Assembly: GCA_035376985.1 (NCBI GenBank) | Contig: DAOSSA010000014.1 | Coordinates: 1-61,276 of the forward strand | Origin: Brevifilum sp029548365 | Lineage (GTDB): Bacteria > Chloroflexota > Anaerolineae > Anaerolineales > Anaerolineaceae | DNA length: 61,276 nucleotides | Direction of reading: 5' to 3' | Shown: one piece after another, positions 17,208 through 26,285 of the stretch | Position numbering within the stretch: the stretch's first letter is position 1 | Layout of the letters: the number at the start of each line of letters is the position of its first letter | Translations under genes and position numbers: made by a program | The notes under the pieces: generated by a model | Told to the model about the DNA's origin: nothing | Seen by the model: the letters and a program-made list of their open reading frames with translations, nothing else | Databases searched by the model: none

Positions 17208-18182
17208 ATGGCGGCTGTTAATGTTTTGCAAATTGTGGTTAATGAGTTTTTTCAAGGCCTGGGGGCATGGTTGGTGGTGCCAATGAGGGTTATTACATTT
17301 TTTGGGGAAGAATTGTTTTATATCCTCTTACTGCCGGTGCTGTACTGGAGTTTTGACCAGATGATCGGTCTGCGCGTGGGGATGATGTTGCTGCTCAGCA
17401 ACGGGTTTAATGCCTTTTTCAAGTTTTTATTCCGCTTACCGCGTCCCTGCTGGATCAGTGACACAGTCACCTGTCATGTTCACGAAACCTCGTTTGGCTT
17501 GCCCTCAGGGCATGCTCAAAACGCGATCTCAGTATGGGGCTGGCTGGCTGTTGAAGTTAAGAAACGCTGGTTTACGATTGTGATGGTGGCGCTGATTTTC
17601 CTGATCGGGATTTCCAGGCTGGTTTTAGGCGTGCACTTCCTGGGTGATGTGCTGTTTGGCTGGCTGATCGGCGGTTTGCTGGTGGCGGGATTTGCAGCCT
17701 GGTCTAAAAAAATTGGACGCTGGTTTGAGGCGCGTTCCTTTGGCGCAAGGCTCGGGTTGGCGGTTGCTAGCACAGTCGCGTTGATGCTGTTGATCCTGGT
17801 CGTTAATTGGGCTTTGGGTCCCATGTGGGTGATGGACCCTGAATGGGCGGGGCGGGCTGGTCAGGTGGCGCCGTTCAGTCTGGACGGCACCTTTACCCTG
17901 GGTGGCACCTGGACGGGGTTGCTGGTTGGTTTTGTGATCCTCTCAGAGAAGAAAGGGCGTTTCCTGGCGAATGAAGGCGGATGGCGTCGGCTGGTGCGTT
18001 TGCTGATCGGCTTGCTCGGCGTGGTGATCCTGTACTTTGGCCTGGGTCAGGTCCTCCCGCGGGGTGCGCATTTCCTTGGTTATTCCATGCGGTTTATTCG
18101 TTACACACTGGTGGGTTTGTGGGTTTCATGGTTGGCACCGCTGGTATTTGAAAAAGTGGGTGTGTTGAAATTTAAGGAATGA
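17208..18182 (+). CDS. PAP2-superfamily membrane phosphatase
   Basis: A 324-residue polytopic protein with the three PAP2 catalytic motifs: KFLFRLPRP (about residues 72-80), PSGH (about 98-101, with the catalytic His) and SRLVLGVHFLGD (about 137-148, His and Asp). About six to eight membrane segments follow, including a C-terminal half of about 150 residues outside the core domain. Such enzymes dephosphorylate lipid phosphates such as undecaprenyl pyrophosphate on the outer face. AAGGAGG lies 6 bases before the ATG. It probably recycles a polyprenyl carrier for the wall and polysaccharide genes nearby, but the substrate is not shown. Confidence 0.88.
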   Translation: MAAVNVLQIVVNEFFQGLGAWLVVPMRVITFFGEELFYILLLPVLYWSFDQMIGLRVGMMLLLSNGFNAFFKFLFRLPRPCWISDTVTCHVHETSFGLPSGHAQNAISVWGWLAVEVKKRWFTIVMVALIFLIGISRLVLGVHFLGDVLFGWLIGGLLVAGFAAWSKKIGRWFEARSFGARLGLAVASTVALMLLILVVNWALGPMWVMDPEWAGRAGQVAPFSLDGTFTLGGTWTGLLVGFVILSEKKGRFLANEGGWRRLVRLLIGLLGVVILYFGLGQVLPRGAHFLGYSMRFIRYTLVGLWVSWLAPLVFEKVGVLKFKE

Positions 18183-18189
18183 GATCGCT

Positions 18190-18356
18190 GATAGGAGATA
18201 GAGCTTAGAACTTAGAACGTAGAGCTTAGAGCTTAGAGCTTAGAACGAAATACGTAGTACGTAGAACTACGTTCTAAGTACTATTCTCCATTCAAAGTTT
18301 CCCAATTCCTGATTCCTACTTCCTGATTCCTATTACCTGATCCCTGATTCACCACT
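18190..18356. repeat. Intergenic simple-repeat block (AGAGCTTAG and CCTGATTCC motifs)
   Basis: Three parts in a row: about four 9-10 bp AGAGCTTAG/AACTTAGAA steps; a palindromic stretch around TACGTAGTACGTAG; and four copies of CCTGATTCC separated by 5-base spacers. The last part reaches into the final codons of the minus-strand glycosyltransferase. A related CCTGATTCC block lies at 44957-45010. Confidence 0.8.
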
Positions 18357-19568
18357 CACAAATTTCTCGTAAAAATTATAAATTTGCGGGCGAGTTGTTT
18401 CCTGGGAAGCCCGTTGCGTGACCAGAGCCAGGTTGTGCTCAGTGGCTTTTTGGCGCAGTGCTTGATCCTCCAGCGCCTGACACAGCGCTTCACCCAATCG
18501 CGCGGGTGAGCGCGGGTCCACCAGCAGACCGTTGACGCTGTTATCAATCCATTCCCGCAAGGATTCGATATCGCCGACGATCGGGAAACAGCCGCAGGAC
18601 ATCGCTTCCAACAGTGAGTTGGGCGTGCCGTCGTGACTGCTGGGTGAGACAAATACCCGGGCAGATTTGAGCAGCGACCATAATTGAGGCTGGGAGAGTT
18701 TGGGCAGCAGGTGGGTATGGTTTTGAATGCCATACTGGTTGACCCAGGTTTCCGCCTGGCGGTTCTCAGCCAGGTTGGGACAGATAAAATGAACTTCGGG
18801 GTGGCGAGTAAGGACAGCAGGAATGGCAGCAAAGAACACATCCTGATGAACGGATTTCGGCCGCATGCCGCGCGGGTTGACCACAAAGACGCCGGATGCT
18901 GGCAGGCCAAATGCGCCCGGGTCCAGGCGCGGGGCAGCGAAAATGGTTTTTAGATCCAAACCTCCCGAGCCGGGAACGACCAGCGTCGGCACATCTGCTG
19001 GCAGACCCCAGTTGCGCGCCAGGCGCACATCCCGCTGTGTATCGGCGGTGAAGCCATCGGCACGCGCCAGGCAACGTTGTGTGCAGGTGCGCATCAAAGG
19101 CGAAGCGCTGGCGTGCAGGGTCAGGTCATTGCCCCAGGTAGCGGCGATGAAAGGGATTCCTTTTGGGGTATAGCTGCCCAGCATGCCCTCAAAGGGGATG
19201 CGCAGTGCATGTACCAGGTCGGGCTTGACATTGGATACCAGCGCCTTGTAGGGACGGGCAAACCTGGCGACCGTTAGCGGACCCAGGAGATCGCGCAGAG
19301 GTTGCAAGACCGGGGCAAAATGGCGGATCAGCCTGCGGGCAGGATTGGATTTGGGTTGACCATCAGAGGCTGTTAAACTGGTCTGGGCTGAAGGGCTCAG
19401 CTGGCTGAAGGCGATTGGCAGAATGGAAAAATGCCTTACGCCCTCTGGTGGGTTGCAGGGGAAGGTAGAAACCAGGCTGACGGTGTAACCCAGCGCCTGG
19501 ATGTTTGTGATCCAGCTAAGTGCCGTAGGGCTGCGACCATCAGCGATCAACAGGATATGCGCGCTCAA
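18333..19568 (-). CDS. Family 4-type glycosyltransferase
   Basis: A 411-residue GT-B enzyme. The N-terminal domain opens with ILLIADGRSPTALSWI. The donor-binding C-terminal domain has VFVSPSSHDGTPNSLLEAMSCGCFPIVGD near residues 308-336, the usual EX7E-type region of GT4 enzymes. It is the last of three overlapping glycosyltransferase genes (the start overlaps the previous stop by 4 bp). The last few codons are supplied by a simple-repeat block, so its C-terminus may have been altered by repeat growth. Sugar and acceptor unknown; surface polysaccharide assembly is the likely context. Confidence 0.88.
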   Translation of the reverse strand: MSAHILLIADGRSPTALSWITNIQALGYTVSLVSTFPCNPPEGVRHFSILPIAFSQLSPSAQTSLTASDGQPKSNPARRLIRHFAPVLQPLRDLLGPLTVARFARPYKALVSNVKPDLVHALRIPFEGMLGSYTPKGIPFIAATWGNDLTLHASASPLMRTCTQRCLARADGFTADTQRDVRLARNWGLPADVPTLVVPGSGGLDLKTIFAAPRLDPGAFGLPASGVFVVNPRGMRPKSVHQDVFFAAIPAVLTRHPEVHFICPNLAENRQAETWVNQYGIQNHTHLLPKLSQPQLWSLLKSARVFVSPSSHDGTPNSLLEAMSCGCFPIVGDIESLREWIDNSVNGLLVDPRSPARLGEALCQALEDQALRQKATEHNLALVTQRASQETTRPQIYNFYEKFVSGESGIR

Positions 19569-20671
19569 GGCAAACTCCGCTTGAGCGCCTCGATGAATAC
19601 AGCAACCATTTTCTCCAGGTTGATCTCCTCAGACACAATTCGGTAACTCTCAGCTCCCATTTTGCGCAGGGCGGGGATATCTTCCAATGCTGTGGAGAGG
19701 GCCGCGCCCAGGGCGGTCAGGTCATCGGGTGGAATTTGCCAGCCATTTTCCGGACGAACGAGATCTGCCTGGGTGCCATCAGCCTCGGCGGCGATCATGG
19801 GCAGTCCGTAGCTCATGGCCTGCTGAATTGCTAACCCGCCGGTGCCAGGCAGGACGAAAAGATCCGCTGAATGGAATTGTTCTGCCAGTTCTGCGCCGTA
19901 CAGGGCGCCAGTGAACACCGCACAGGGGTAAACCTCCTCAGCCAGGGTTTCCAGGCGCTCCCGGTCGGGTCCGTCACCGACGATTACCAGGTCTGGCTGT
20001 AATACTTCAGGCAGTTGAGAGCAGGCGCGCAGCAATTTATCCACCTGTTTGCGCGCTTGCAGTCGCCCAACAAACAGGACCCGCCCGGGCTGATCTTTTG
20101 CTAGTACAGGGCGTTCAGGCAGCGGGTGGGTTGGTGCGGGAGCCACCGCGTTGATGGCAATCAGGATACGCTCTGGCGGAAACCCCGAACGGGCATATTC
20201 ATCCGCACCGGTCTGGCTGTAGGTGATCAGGGCGTCAAACTGGCTGATGAAGTGTGCGCGGCGCTGGCAGCGAAACCCGGCCAGCAGCCCGGATGTAGGC
20301 GGCGCGCCCAGACCCCAACCGATCACCGGGCGAGCCCGTTTGCGCATCCAGCGCAGGGCAGCCGGGGTGCGTAAATATCGGGGGTTGGCTTCAACGATCA
20401 GGATATCGGGGTTTAATTGCTTCAACCAGCGCAGCAAACCAAATTGCAGGCACAGGTAAAAATTGTTTTTCAGCAGGTGCAGGTTTTTTCCGTGGGTAAG
20501 CCGGGCAGAATCGAGGGAGGCTGCGGTTTTAATCATTTCGTCTTCGCGGGGCTCGCCGGCGAAGACCTCCAATCCGCCAGGACAAGCCACGCCCAGGGCG
20601 TTGAAGAAAGGCGCCCGGTATTCAGCCAGAACACGCTGCACCACGCCAACCTTCCCTGTAAACGCACTCAT
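19565..20671 (-). CDS. Glycosyltransferase, GT-B fold (GT4-like)
   Basis: A 368-residue GT-B enzyme with the donor-domain hallmarks GRVLFVGRLQARKQVDKLL near residue 190, LVIVGDGPDRERLE near residue 230 and LFVLPGTGGLAIQQAMSYGLPMIA near residue 275. The N-terminal domain begins with VGVVQRVLAEYRAPFFNAL, reminiscent of transferases of the same operon type. It overlaps the preceding and following transferase genes by 4 bp each, so the three are translationally coupled. Substrate unknown. Confidence 0.88.
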   Translation of the reverse strand: MSAFTGKVGVVQRVLAEYRAPFFNALGVACPGGLEVFAGEPREDEMIKTAASLDSARLTHGKNLHLLKNNFYLCLQFGLLRWLKQLNPDILIVEANPRYLRTPAALRWMRKRARPVIGWGLGAPPTSGLLAGFRCQRRAHFISQFDALITYSQTGADEYARSGFPPERILIAINAVAPAPTHPLPERPVLAKDQPGRVLFVGRLQARKQVDKLLRACSQLPEVLQPDLVIVGDGPDRERLETLAEEVYPCAVFTGALYGAELAEQFHSADLFVLPGTGGLAIQQAMSYGLPMIAAEADGTQADLVRPENGWQIPPDDLTALGAALSTALEDIPALRKMGAESYRIVSEEINLEKMVAVFIEALKRSLP

Positions 20672-21693
20672 GCAGCCTCCAGGGCATTCAGGTAGCCGGC
20701 GAGCATGGTTTCAAGGCTGAATACAGCTTCAGCCCGGGCGCGCGCCCGCGCCCGGTAGGCGGGGTTATCCTGCAAGATTTCAACGCAAGCCTGTGCCAGG
20801 GGCGGAATCAGCGGGTCCTCTAACTGCCAGTGATCAGCGCCGTAGGGCACGACCCGCCCGGCGCCGTCCTGGATCAGTTCAGCCAGTGCGCCGGTATCAT
20901 AAGCCAAAACCGGGGTGCCGCAAGCCAGCGCTTCGATCACACTGTTGGGGCAGGCGGCGTTGAGATCAGCGCTGAACAGCACGTGGGCAGAGCGATCAAC
21001 GGCGGGGATGTCCTCGCGGGGGAGCACGCCGCGCCATGTGATCCACAGATCAGGCGCCAGGCTGTGGGCACGGGCTTTCATTTCGTCGGTGACATCGCCG
21101 GCAACCATCAATTCAAGGGGGCTTCCGCAGTTTGTTCTGACCGCACTGGCCAGTTTTAAGGCGGTTTCCAGCCCGCGGGTGTAAGCGCCAACCAGGCGCC
21201 CTTCCACCAGCAGGATCCGAAAGTGATCCTCTGGCGGAGTTTCAGGCCCGTTGGGAGAAAATTCTTGCAGATCAACCCCGTTATAAGTGACCTGGTGCGG
21301 GATCGGTCGAGGACCGTAAACCCTGTTCCACCAGTCGTGGCAGAAGTGGCTCTGGTACACGATACCATGTGCCAGGTGACGGCGGATGAAGGCCAGGATG
21401 CGGTTATTGACCTCCGACCTCAAAAAAAGGCGCGGGGCAGTCTTTTCCAGCCTGTGAATCCAGTTCATGCCGTTGAGGCGTTGAATGATGCGCACACCAC
21501 GGCGTTTTGCCTGCCAGAGCTTTATAAGTTGCCGGGTTCCGCCGATGACGAGAACGGCGGTATTCTCAGGGTTGGCGATGTTAAAGGTATGGGGAATGCC
21601 GCGGGACTGAAGGCCGGCAATCATTCTGGCCTGGAAGGAGGCTGTTCCGCCCAACCCGGTCAGCTCAGGCACCAGGCAGATTTGACCCTTCAT
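20668..21693 (-). CDS. Glycosyltransferase, GT-B fold (GT4-like)
   Basis: A 341-residue GT-B enzyme, first of the three coupled transferase genes. The N-terminal domain has GLGGTASFQARMIAGL, and the donor domain has HVLFSADLNAACPNSVIEALACGTPVLAY near residue 245. It lies 44 bp downstream of wecB and is probably co-transcribed with it. UDP-ManNAc-derived donors are therefore possible substrates, but this is inference from position. Confidence 0.88.
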   Translation of the reverse strand: MKGQICLVPELTGLGGTASFQARMIAGLQSRGIPHTFNIANPENTAVLVIGGTRQLIKLWQAKRRGVRIIQRLNGMNWIHRLEKTAPRLFLRSEVNNRILAFIRRHLAHGIVYQSHFCHDWWNRVYGPRPIPHQVTYNGVDLQEFSPNGPETPPEDHFRILLVEGRLVGAYTRGLETALKLASAVRTNCGSPLELMVAGDVTDEMKARAHSLAPDLWITWRGVLPREDIPAVDRSAHVLFSADLNAACPNSVIEALACGTPVLAYDTGALAELIQDGAGRVVPYGADHWQLEDPLIPPLAQACVEILQDNPAYRARARARAEAVFSLETMLAGYLNALEAA

Positions 21694-21737
21694 GAAAGCC
21701 TATCATCCGATTGGGTATCAATTGCTTTTGCCATGTT

Positions 21738-22877
21738 TTACCCCGTTTGTGAAGCTAAAAGTGCAGCAACGATACGTTCAGCCGCATGCCCATCGCCATA
21801 GGGATTGACCGCCCCAGCCATGGCAGCGTGGGCCGCGCGGTCATCGAGCAGTTTCCGGGCCTCCAGGTAAATGGTGTCTGGATCTGTACCGACAAGTTTT
21901 AAAGTGCCTGCCTGGACGCCCTCCTGGCGTTCGGTGCGCTGGCGCAAGACCAGGGTGGGAATGCCAAAGGACGGCGCTTCTTCCTGGATGCCGCCCGAAT
22001 CGGTCAGGATCAGGGTGGCATGTTTCATCAGGTGGACCAGGGGCAGGTAATCCAGGGGCGGAAGCAGGTGGATGTTATTGATGCTGGATAGCGCCTGGTG
22101 GACCGGTACATGAATGTTGGGGTTGAGGTGAACCGGGTAAACGATGGCAATTTCATCCGGGTAAGCCTGTGCCAGGCGTTTGAGAGCCAGGCAAATATCC
22201 AGAATGGGTTGACCGAAGTTTTCCCGGCGGTGTGCAGTCACCAGCACCAGGCGGCGCTTGCCACCGGATATGCCCGTTTGGTCAAGCAGTTGATCAACCT
22301 GCGGAGGGGCTGGTTGCTGGCTGATGATCTTCAGGGCATCAATGACCGGATTGCCGGTGATTTTAATGATCTCGTCCGGGATGCCCTCTCGCAGCAGGTT
22401 CTGGCGATTGTTTTCTGTTGGGGCAAAGTGCAGGTCTGCCACCACACCAGCGATGCAGCGGTTCATTTCCTCGGGGAAGGGCTGCCATTTATCGTGGGTT
22501 CGCAGCCCGGCCTCAATGTGACCCACCCGGATCTGGCGGTAATACCCGAGGATCGCGGCTGCCATGACCGTCGTGGTATCCCCCTGGACCAGCAGCCAAT
22601 CGGGACGGGTGTGAAGCAGCACAGGGTCCAGATGGGTGAAGATCCGTGCGGTCAACTCGGGAAGTGTCTGGTCGTGAGCCATCAAATCCAGGTCGATATC
22701 CGGGGTAATGTCAAACGCCTGCAGGACCTGGTCGAGCATTTCGCGGTGCTGGGCAGTGACGCATACCGTAATATCAATGTGATCCGGATGTTCCCGCAGG
22801 GCTTTAATCACCGGTGCCATTTTAACAGCTTCCGGGCGGGTGCCAAATATCGTCAAAACCTTTAATTTTTGATCCAT
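21738..22877 (-). CDS. wecB: UDP-N-acetylglucosamine 2-epimerase (non-hydrolysing)
   Basis: A 379-residue cytoplasmic enzyme converting UDP-GlcNAc to UDP-ManNAc. Hallmarks are the opening LTIFGTRPEAVKMAPVI, VQGDTTTVMAAA, HIEAGLRTHDKW with FPEEMNR following, VTAHRRENFG and LTDSGGIQEEAP with the catalytic acid region. Length matches the family (about 370-380). The ATG at 22877 gives the usual N-terminus; a TTG 30 bases upstream would add unrelated residues. TATAAT lies just upstream on the same strand. It leads the operon of three glycosyltransferases. Confidence 0.95.
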   Translation of the reverse strand: MDQKLKVLTIFGTRPEAVKMAPVIKALREHPDHIDITVCVTAQHREMLDQVLQAFDITPDIDLDLMAHDQTLPELTARIFTHLDPVLLHTRPDWLLVQGDTTTVMAAAILGYYRQIRVGHIEAGLRTHDKWQPFPEEMNRCIAGVVADLHFAPTENNRQNLLREGIPDEIIKITGNPVIDALKIISQQPAPPQVDQLLDQTGISGGKRRLVLVTAHRRENFGQPILDICLALKRLAQAYPDEIAIVYPVHLNPNIHVPVHQALSSINNIHLLPPLDYLPLVHLMKHATLILTDSGGIQEEAPSFGIPTLVLRQRTERQEGVQAGTLKLVGTDPDTIYLEARKLLDDRAAHAAMAGAVNPYGDGHAAERIVAALLASQTG

Positions 22878-22985
22878 CAAACCAATTATACTTGAAGCTG
22901 GATTCAATTGGAGATCACCAAGTCGTTACCATTTCTTCAGCGAATGAAAATGAAGAATTTCTGGGATTAATTTTTCGCGCCCTTA

Positions 22986-22994
22986 TGCTATACT
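22986..22994 (+). promoter_or_regulatory. Extended -10 promoter at leaderless distance
   Basis: TGC TATACT is an extended -10 element. The expected transcription start, about 7 bases beyond it, coincides with the A of the ATG at 23001, and no RBS exists between them. This predicts a leaderless mRNA for the seven-gene operon. Confidence 0.6.
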
Positions 22995-23000
22995 TTTGTT

Positions 23001-23246
23001 ATGCAGAATACTAACTGGCTCACATGGAAAAGTTTTCTTGCAAGAAGGGGATTGATATCATCAGCCTGCGAATTATTGGATTTAATTCAGCCCCTGCTGC
23101 CTTTGATTGCCCAAAGCATGTTCCTGGGGCTACCGTTATTAAAAGCCACCCCTTTTGGTCTTTCTTATGCGAACCTGTTGAACTTGTTGGGAGACCCTGA
23201 TGAAATCTACCAGTTTAAAACCTTTTTACAGGAGACCGGGGCATGA
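23001..23246 (+). CDS. Small protein of unknown function, first gene of seven-gene operon
   Basis: Eighty-one residues; I do not recognise a family. The central part is hydrophobic (DLIQPLLPLIAQSMFLGLPLLKA), enough for one membrane or amphipathic segment, and the C-terminus is polar (GDPDEIYQFKTFLQETGA). It starts at an ATG with no RBS at leaderless distance from an extended -10. Its stop overlaps the next start by 4 bp, which argues that it is a real, translated gene. It resembles a small accessory subunit of the membrane complex encoded downstream. Confidence 0.6.
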   Translation: MQNTNWLTWKSFLARRGLISSACELLDLIQPLLPLIAQSMFLGLPLLKATPFGLSYANLLNLLGDPDEIYQFKTFLQETGA

Positions 23247-23977
23247 CCTGGACTGAGATCGGATGGGTCATCATCGGCCTGGCTGTCGTCTTGCTGTTAT
23301 TTTTTAACCTCCTATTTACACGGCGCGACTGGTACCCGGTGCGGGTTAACCCGGCGGTTAACGCCTTTGTTAAGCAGCGTGTGCGCGCCCTCGAAGGGGG
23401 AAAACAAAGCCAGGTTGTATTAGGTAACCGGTTCTGGTCGCGGGCTTACCCGGCATTGGGACTGCATGCTCTTTCGGTGAGCGCCAGCCTTGTTAAGGCA
23501 GACCCGGGTGCCCAGGAAACACAGGTCTTTGCTGCTGGCACTGGCGAGCTTTCCTTATTTGCCCGCCAAATTCTCTGCGGCACCTACCAGGATGGCTATT
23601 CATCGGCGTTGAATTTGATCTTAACCGGACCCACACCGCACGCCTTCATGGCGGGTTTCTTAGCAGAGATGGGACTGCATTCACCGGGCTCTGTGGGATT
23701 ATTCGGCCACTACGGCCCGATGGAGGCTTTGATCCTGGAAGCCGCGCAGATGAAAGGGGGACACTCCTTTGCTGCAGCCGGGTCCATCAGCGCGCAGGCA
23801 GCCCTGTTTTTGACCACGCGTGATCTATTGATTGGCGAGGAAATATTTCTTTTGCCCGGCTTGATGGATCGGTCGCCTTCTCTCCAGGCAGCCTGGATCA
23901 GCGAGGACATCCTTCGTGTTTTAATGATTGCACTGCTGGTGATTGCAGCAGGATTGACGCTGGCGGGTGTTTTATGA
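23243..23977 (+). CDS. Membrane-anchored protein of unknown function (possibly DUF6754-like)
   Basis: A 244-residue protein with one membrane segment at each end (about 5-27 and 222-243) and a Gly/Ala-rich soluble part between. Conserved-looking stretches are SAYPALGLHAL-like aromatic turns, AAGTGELSLFARQILCGTY and GLFGHYGPMEALILEAAQMKGG. From memory this could be the DUF6754 family, but I cannot check. No catalytic motif is apparent. It overlaps both neighbours by 4 bp, so it is translationally coupled inside the operon. It could be a scaffold or a ligand-binding part of an envelope complex. Confidence 0.65.
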   Translation: MTWTEIGWVIIGLAVVLLLFFNLLFTRRDWYPVRVNPAVNAFVKQRVRALEGGKQSQVVLGNRFWSRAYPALGLHALSVSASLVKADPGAQETQVFAAGTGELSLFARQILCGTYQDGYSSALNLILTGPTPHAFMAGFLAEMGLHSPGSVGLFGHYGPMEALILEAAQMKGGHSFAAAGSISAQAALFLTTRDLLIGEEIFLLPGLMDRSPSLQAAWISEDILRVLMIALLVIAAGLTLAGVL

Positions 23978-24594
23978 AGCGAATTATTGTAATTTTGACC
24001 GCCAGCCTGACCGGGCTGACCATTTTGGCGGGATATTTTTTCCAGACACAACTGGCGAATCTCACAGGATTGCTGATCGAGTGGGGGATTTTGCTGGTGG
24101 GGTTGGCCGGGGTGATCGGGGTCGGGTTTTTATTCAAAATGCATCTTGTCCGGGTTGCACACTGGCAGAAGGGCAGCTTGTTAAGCCTGATCGTCCTGGT
24201 GGCTTTTCTGGTCACCGTCGGCATCGGGTTTTTCTTGCCTCCCGACAGTGCCTTTTTCCGTAACTGGGTGCTCAACATCCAGATCCCGGTAGAGACCAGC
24301 CTGCTGGCTATCCTGGCGGTGACCATGCTATTCGCCAGCTTGCGGATTATTCGCACCCGGGGCTGGACGCTCATGTCGGTATCTTTTTTAATCAGTGCTC
24401 TGATCTCTCTGATCTTGAATTTGCATTACCTGAACCCTGCGATCGGTACAGCGGGTGCTGAATGGCTTGAATTTGTCCGCCGACTCCCACTGGCAGGTCT
24501 GAGAGGTATTCTGATCGGAATTGCTCTGGGTGGGTTGATCGTTGGGTTGCGGGTTTTACTGGGCATGGATCGCCCTTATGAGGATGAGTCGTAA
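23974..24594 (+). CDS. Six-helix membrane protein of unknown function
   Basis: A 206-residue integral membrane protein with six predicted helices, at about 5-22, 30-55, 65-85, 100-118, 128-146 and 166-190. Few charged residues lie in the membrane, and a polar loop follows helix 5. No transporter signature is recognised. The start overlaps the previous gene by 4 bp and the stop overlaps the next by 1 bp (TAATG), so it is produced in step with them. Probably a membrane subunit of the complex encoded here. Confidence 0.65.
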   Translation: MKRIIVILTASLTGLTILAGYFFQTQLANLTGLLIEWGILLVGLAGVIGVGFLFKMHLVRVAHWQKGSLLSLIVLVAFLVTVGIGFFLPPDSAFFRNWVLNIQIPVETSLLAILAVTMLFASLRIIRTRGWTLMSVSFLISALISLILNLHYLNPAIGTAGAEWLEFVRRLPLAGLRGILIGIALGGLIVGLRVLLGMDRPYEDES

Positions 24595-26285
24595 TGCTTG
24601 TGTTGATTTGTTCTGAATGTGGTGCAGAAAACCCACTCGGTGCAAAAAAATGTGAGCTGTGTGGGGCGCCCCTGGAGGGTATCGTCCCTGTGGATTTGCC
24701 ACGGGATGATCAGCCAGATTCACCAGGGGATGAGGAGCACCTCACCGATTTACTGCATTCCCTCAAACAGGATGACGACCAGGATCAACTTTTTGACGGG
24801 GCTGACGGGGAGATTTCTCCATCACCTGAGCATGATGAAATTCTTGAAGATACAGAGCAGCCTGATGATGAGCCACACGTGCCGGAGTGGTTGCACCGCA
24901 TTCGGCAACGTGCACAAACCGAACCGGATTCTATTGGCGAGATCACCCAGAAGATCAACGCAGCCCGTGAAAGCCTTGAAACGGCGCAAAAAGAGGATCA
25001 GGAGCAGCAGTTGCAATCGGTTTTGCAGAAAATTCAGGATGAGGTTGAACAAAAACCGCCCGATCAAGACCCTGATGAGATCGAAGATTCGGAGGAGATC
25101 AGCACTCCAGGCTCGGTACACGAAAATTGGCTCAGGCGCATCCGAAGGAAGCATCGCCCGGCTGAAGCTGAGGACGCTACGGAGATCCTTTCAGAAAGGG
25201 AAGGCGACAGCCTGCTGCACTGGCTGGTTGCGTTGGAAAATGGCGAACAAACAATGGATGAGCTTGTGGAAGAGGCTCCTGTTGATGACGCAGGTCGTGC
25301 CGAAGACACAAAGGAGACTGCCATTTCGAGGGGTTCTGAGCAGGCTACCAGGGAAATTATCCTTGACGACATCAAAGGTACCCAGCTCGAAGCAATGGCA
25401 TTGTCCATCAGTCGCGAAGAGCAGGCCAGAGCAGATCAGCTCGCCGCGACGATGCGCTCCGATAAGGAGAAACGCCCTGTGCAGATTTCGGACAAGCCGG
25501 CGTTTAATCGCGGGTTACGCTTGGGGATCGGGTTTTTGTTGATCACGATCTTGAGTCTGGTCCTTTTTATGGGACGCCCCGGGGAAAGGGTCTCCGGGGT
25601 AGCAGCCCCTCATGTGAGGGATATGGCGGAATGGGTGGGCGGATTACAGGAAGAATCGATGGTGTTGCTGGTGATGGATTATTCAGCAGCATTTTCAGGG
25701 GAAATGACGTTGATCGCCACACCAATCCTCAGAGGAATTTTCGAGGCAGGCGCTGAAGTATCGACGCTCTCATCGGCGCCTGCTGGGCGTTTACTTTTCG
25801 ACCATCTGGTTGAGGAAGAGACTCTGATTGATCAACGGGTTGTGACGGATCTGGGTTACTACCCGGTAGGGTCTTTTGGCGCCTATGGGCTTGCACACCA
25901 GACCTTGCCGGGTGAAAACGAACCGGAGTCTGCGTTGACCCTGCCTGTTAAGCCCTTTGATGTAATTTTGATTCTGGGGGATGATTATGAGGGTGTAATG
26001 GCCTGGATCGAGCAAATCAAGGGCCTGAAACCCGATGTGCCGATTCTTTTACTCCTCAGCGCCCAGGCAGGGCCGTTATTGCAGCCCTACTGGGAATCTG
26101 GACAGGTAGCAGGCATGATCAGCGGCATTGCAGATGCAGTCAACCTGGAAGGGCAAAACGCCGTATCTTCCATCCATTGGTTTGCTTACAGGGTGGGTAT
26201 TGTTTTGATGATCCTTATGTTAGTGATTGGGATGAGTTTTCCCAGTTCTCGGGAGCCGCTGGGTGATGACGGGGGTGAGCGATGA
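24594..26285 (+). CDS. Zinc-ribbon membrane protein with acidic cytoplasmic linker
   Basis: A 563-residue protein in four parts. Residues 1-25 form a zinc ribbon (Cys at 6, 9, 20 and 23). Residues 30-300 are highly acidic and Gln/Glu-rich, probably disordered or coiled, with short repeats such as VPEWLHRIRQRA and ENWLRRIRRKH. A membrane segment lies near 307-328. A domain of about 200 residues follows (LLVMDYSAAFSGEMTLIATP to VILILGDDYEG), of alpha/beta type by pattern, then a second membrane segment near 537-555. The two WLxRIRxxx segments may be docking motifs. Function unknown. It overlaps its neighbours by 1 and 4 bp. Confidence 0.7.
   Translation: MLVLICSECGAENPLGAKKCELCGAPLEGIVPVDLPRDDQPDSPGDEEHLTDLLHSLKQDDDQDQLFDGADGEISPSPEHDEILEDTEQPDDEPHVPEWLHRIRQRAQTEPDSIGEITQKINAARESLETAQKEDQEQQLQSVLQKIQDEVEQKPPDQDPDEIEDSEEISTPGSVHENWLRRIRRKHRPAEAEDATEILSEREGDSLLHWLVALENGEQTMDELVEEAPVDDAGRAEDTKETAISRGSEQATREIILDDIKGTQLEAMALSISREEQARADQLAATMRSDKEKRPVQISDKPAFNRGLRLGIGFLLITILSLVLFMGRPGERVSGVAAPHVRDMAEWVGGLQEESMVLLVMDYSAAFSGEMTLIATPILRGIFEAGAEVSTLSSAPAGRLLFDHLVEEETLIDQRVVTDLGYYPVGSFGAYGLAHQTLPGENEPESALTLPVKPFDVILILGDDYEGVMAWIEQIKGLKPDVPILLLLSAQAGPLLQPYWESGQVAGMISGIADAVNLEGQNAVSSIHWFAYRVGIVLMILMLVIGMSFPSSREPLGDDGGER

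Noticed and set aside
22098..22865. 255-residue frame opposite wecB
   Set aside because: Antisense to a clear gene, with no RBS; a codon-bias shadow.
22878..22920. TTG start of wecB at 22907
   Set aside because: It would add residues absent from the family, while the ATG at 22877 gives the standard N-terminus.
24619..25542. 307-residue frame inside the zinc-ribbon gene
   Set aside because: Out-of-frame shadow of an acidic, repetitive coding region. The overlapping gene has coupling to both neighbours and a zinc ribbon.
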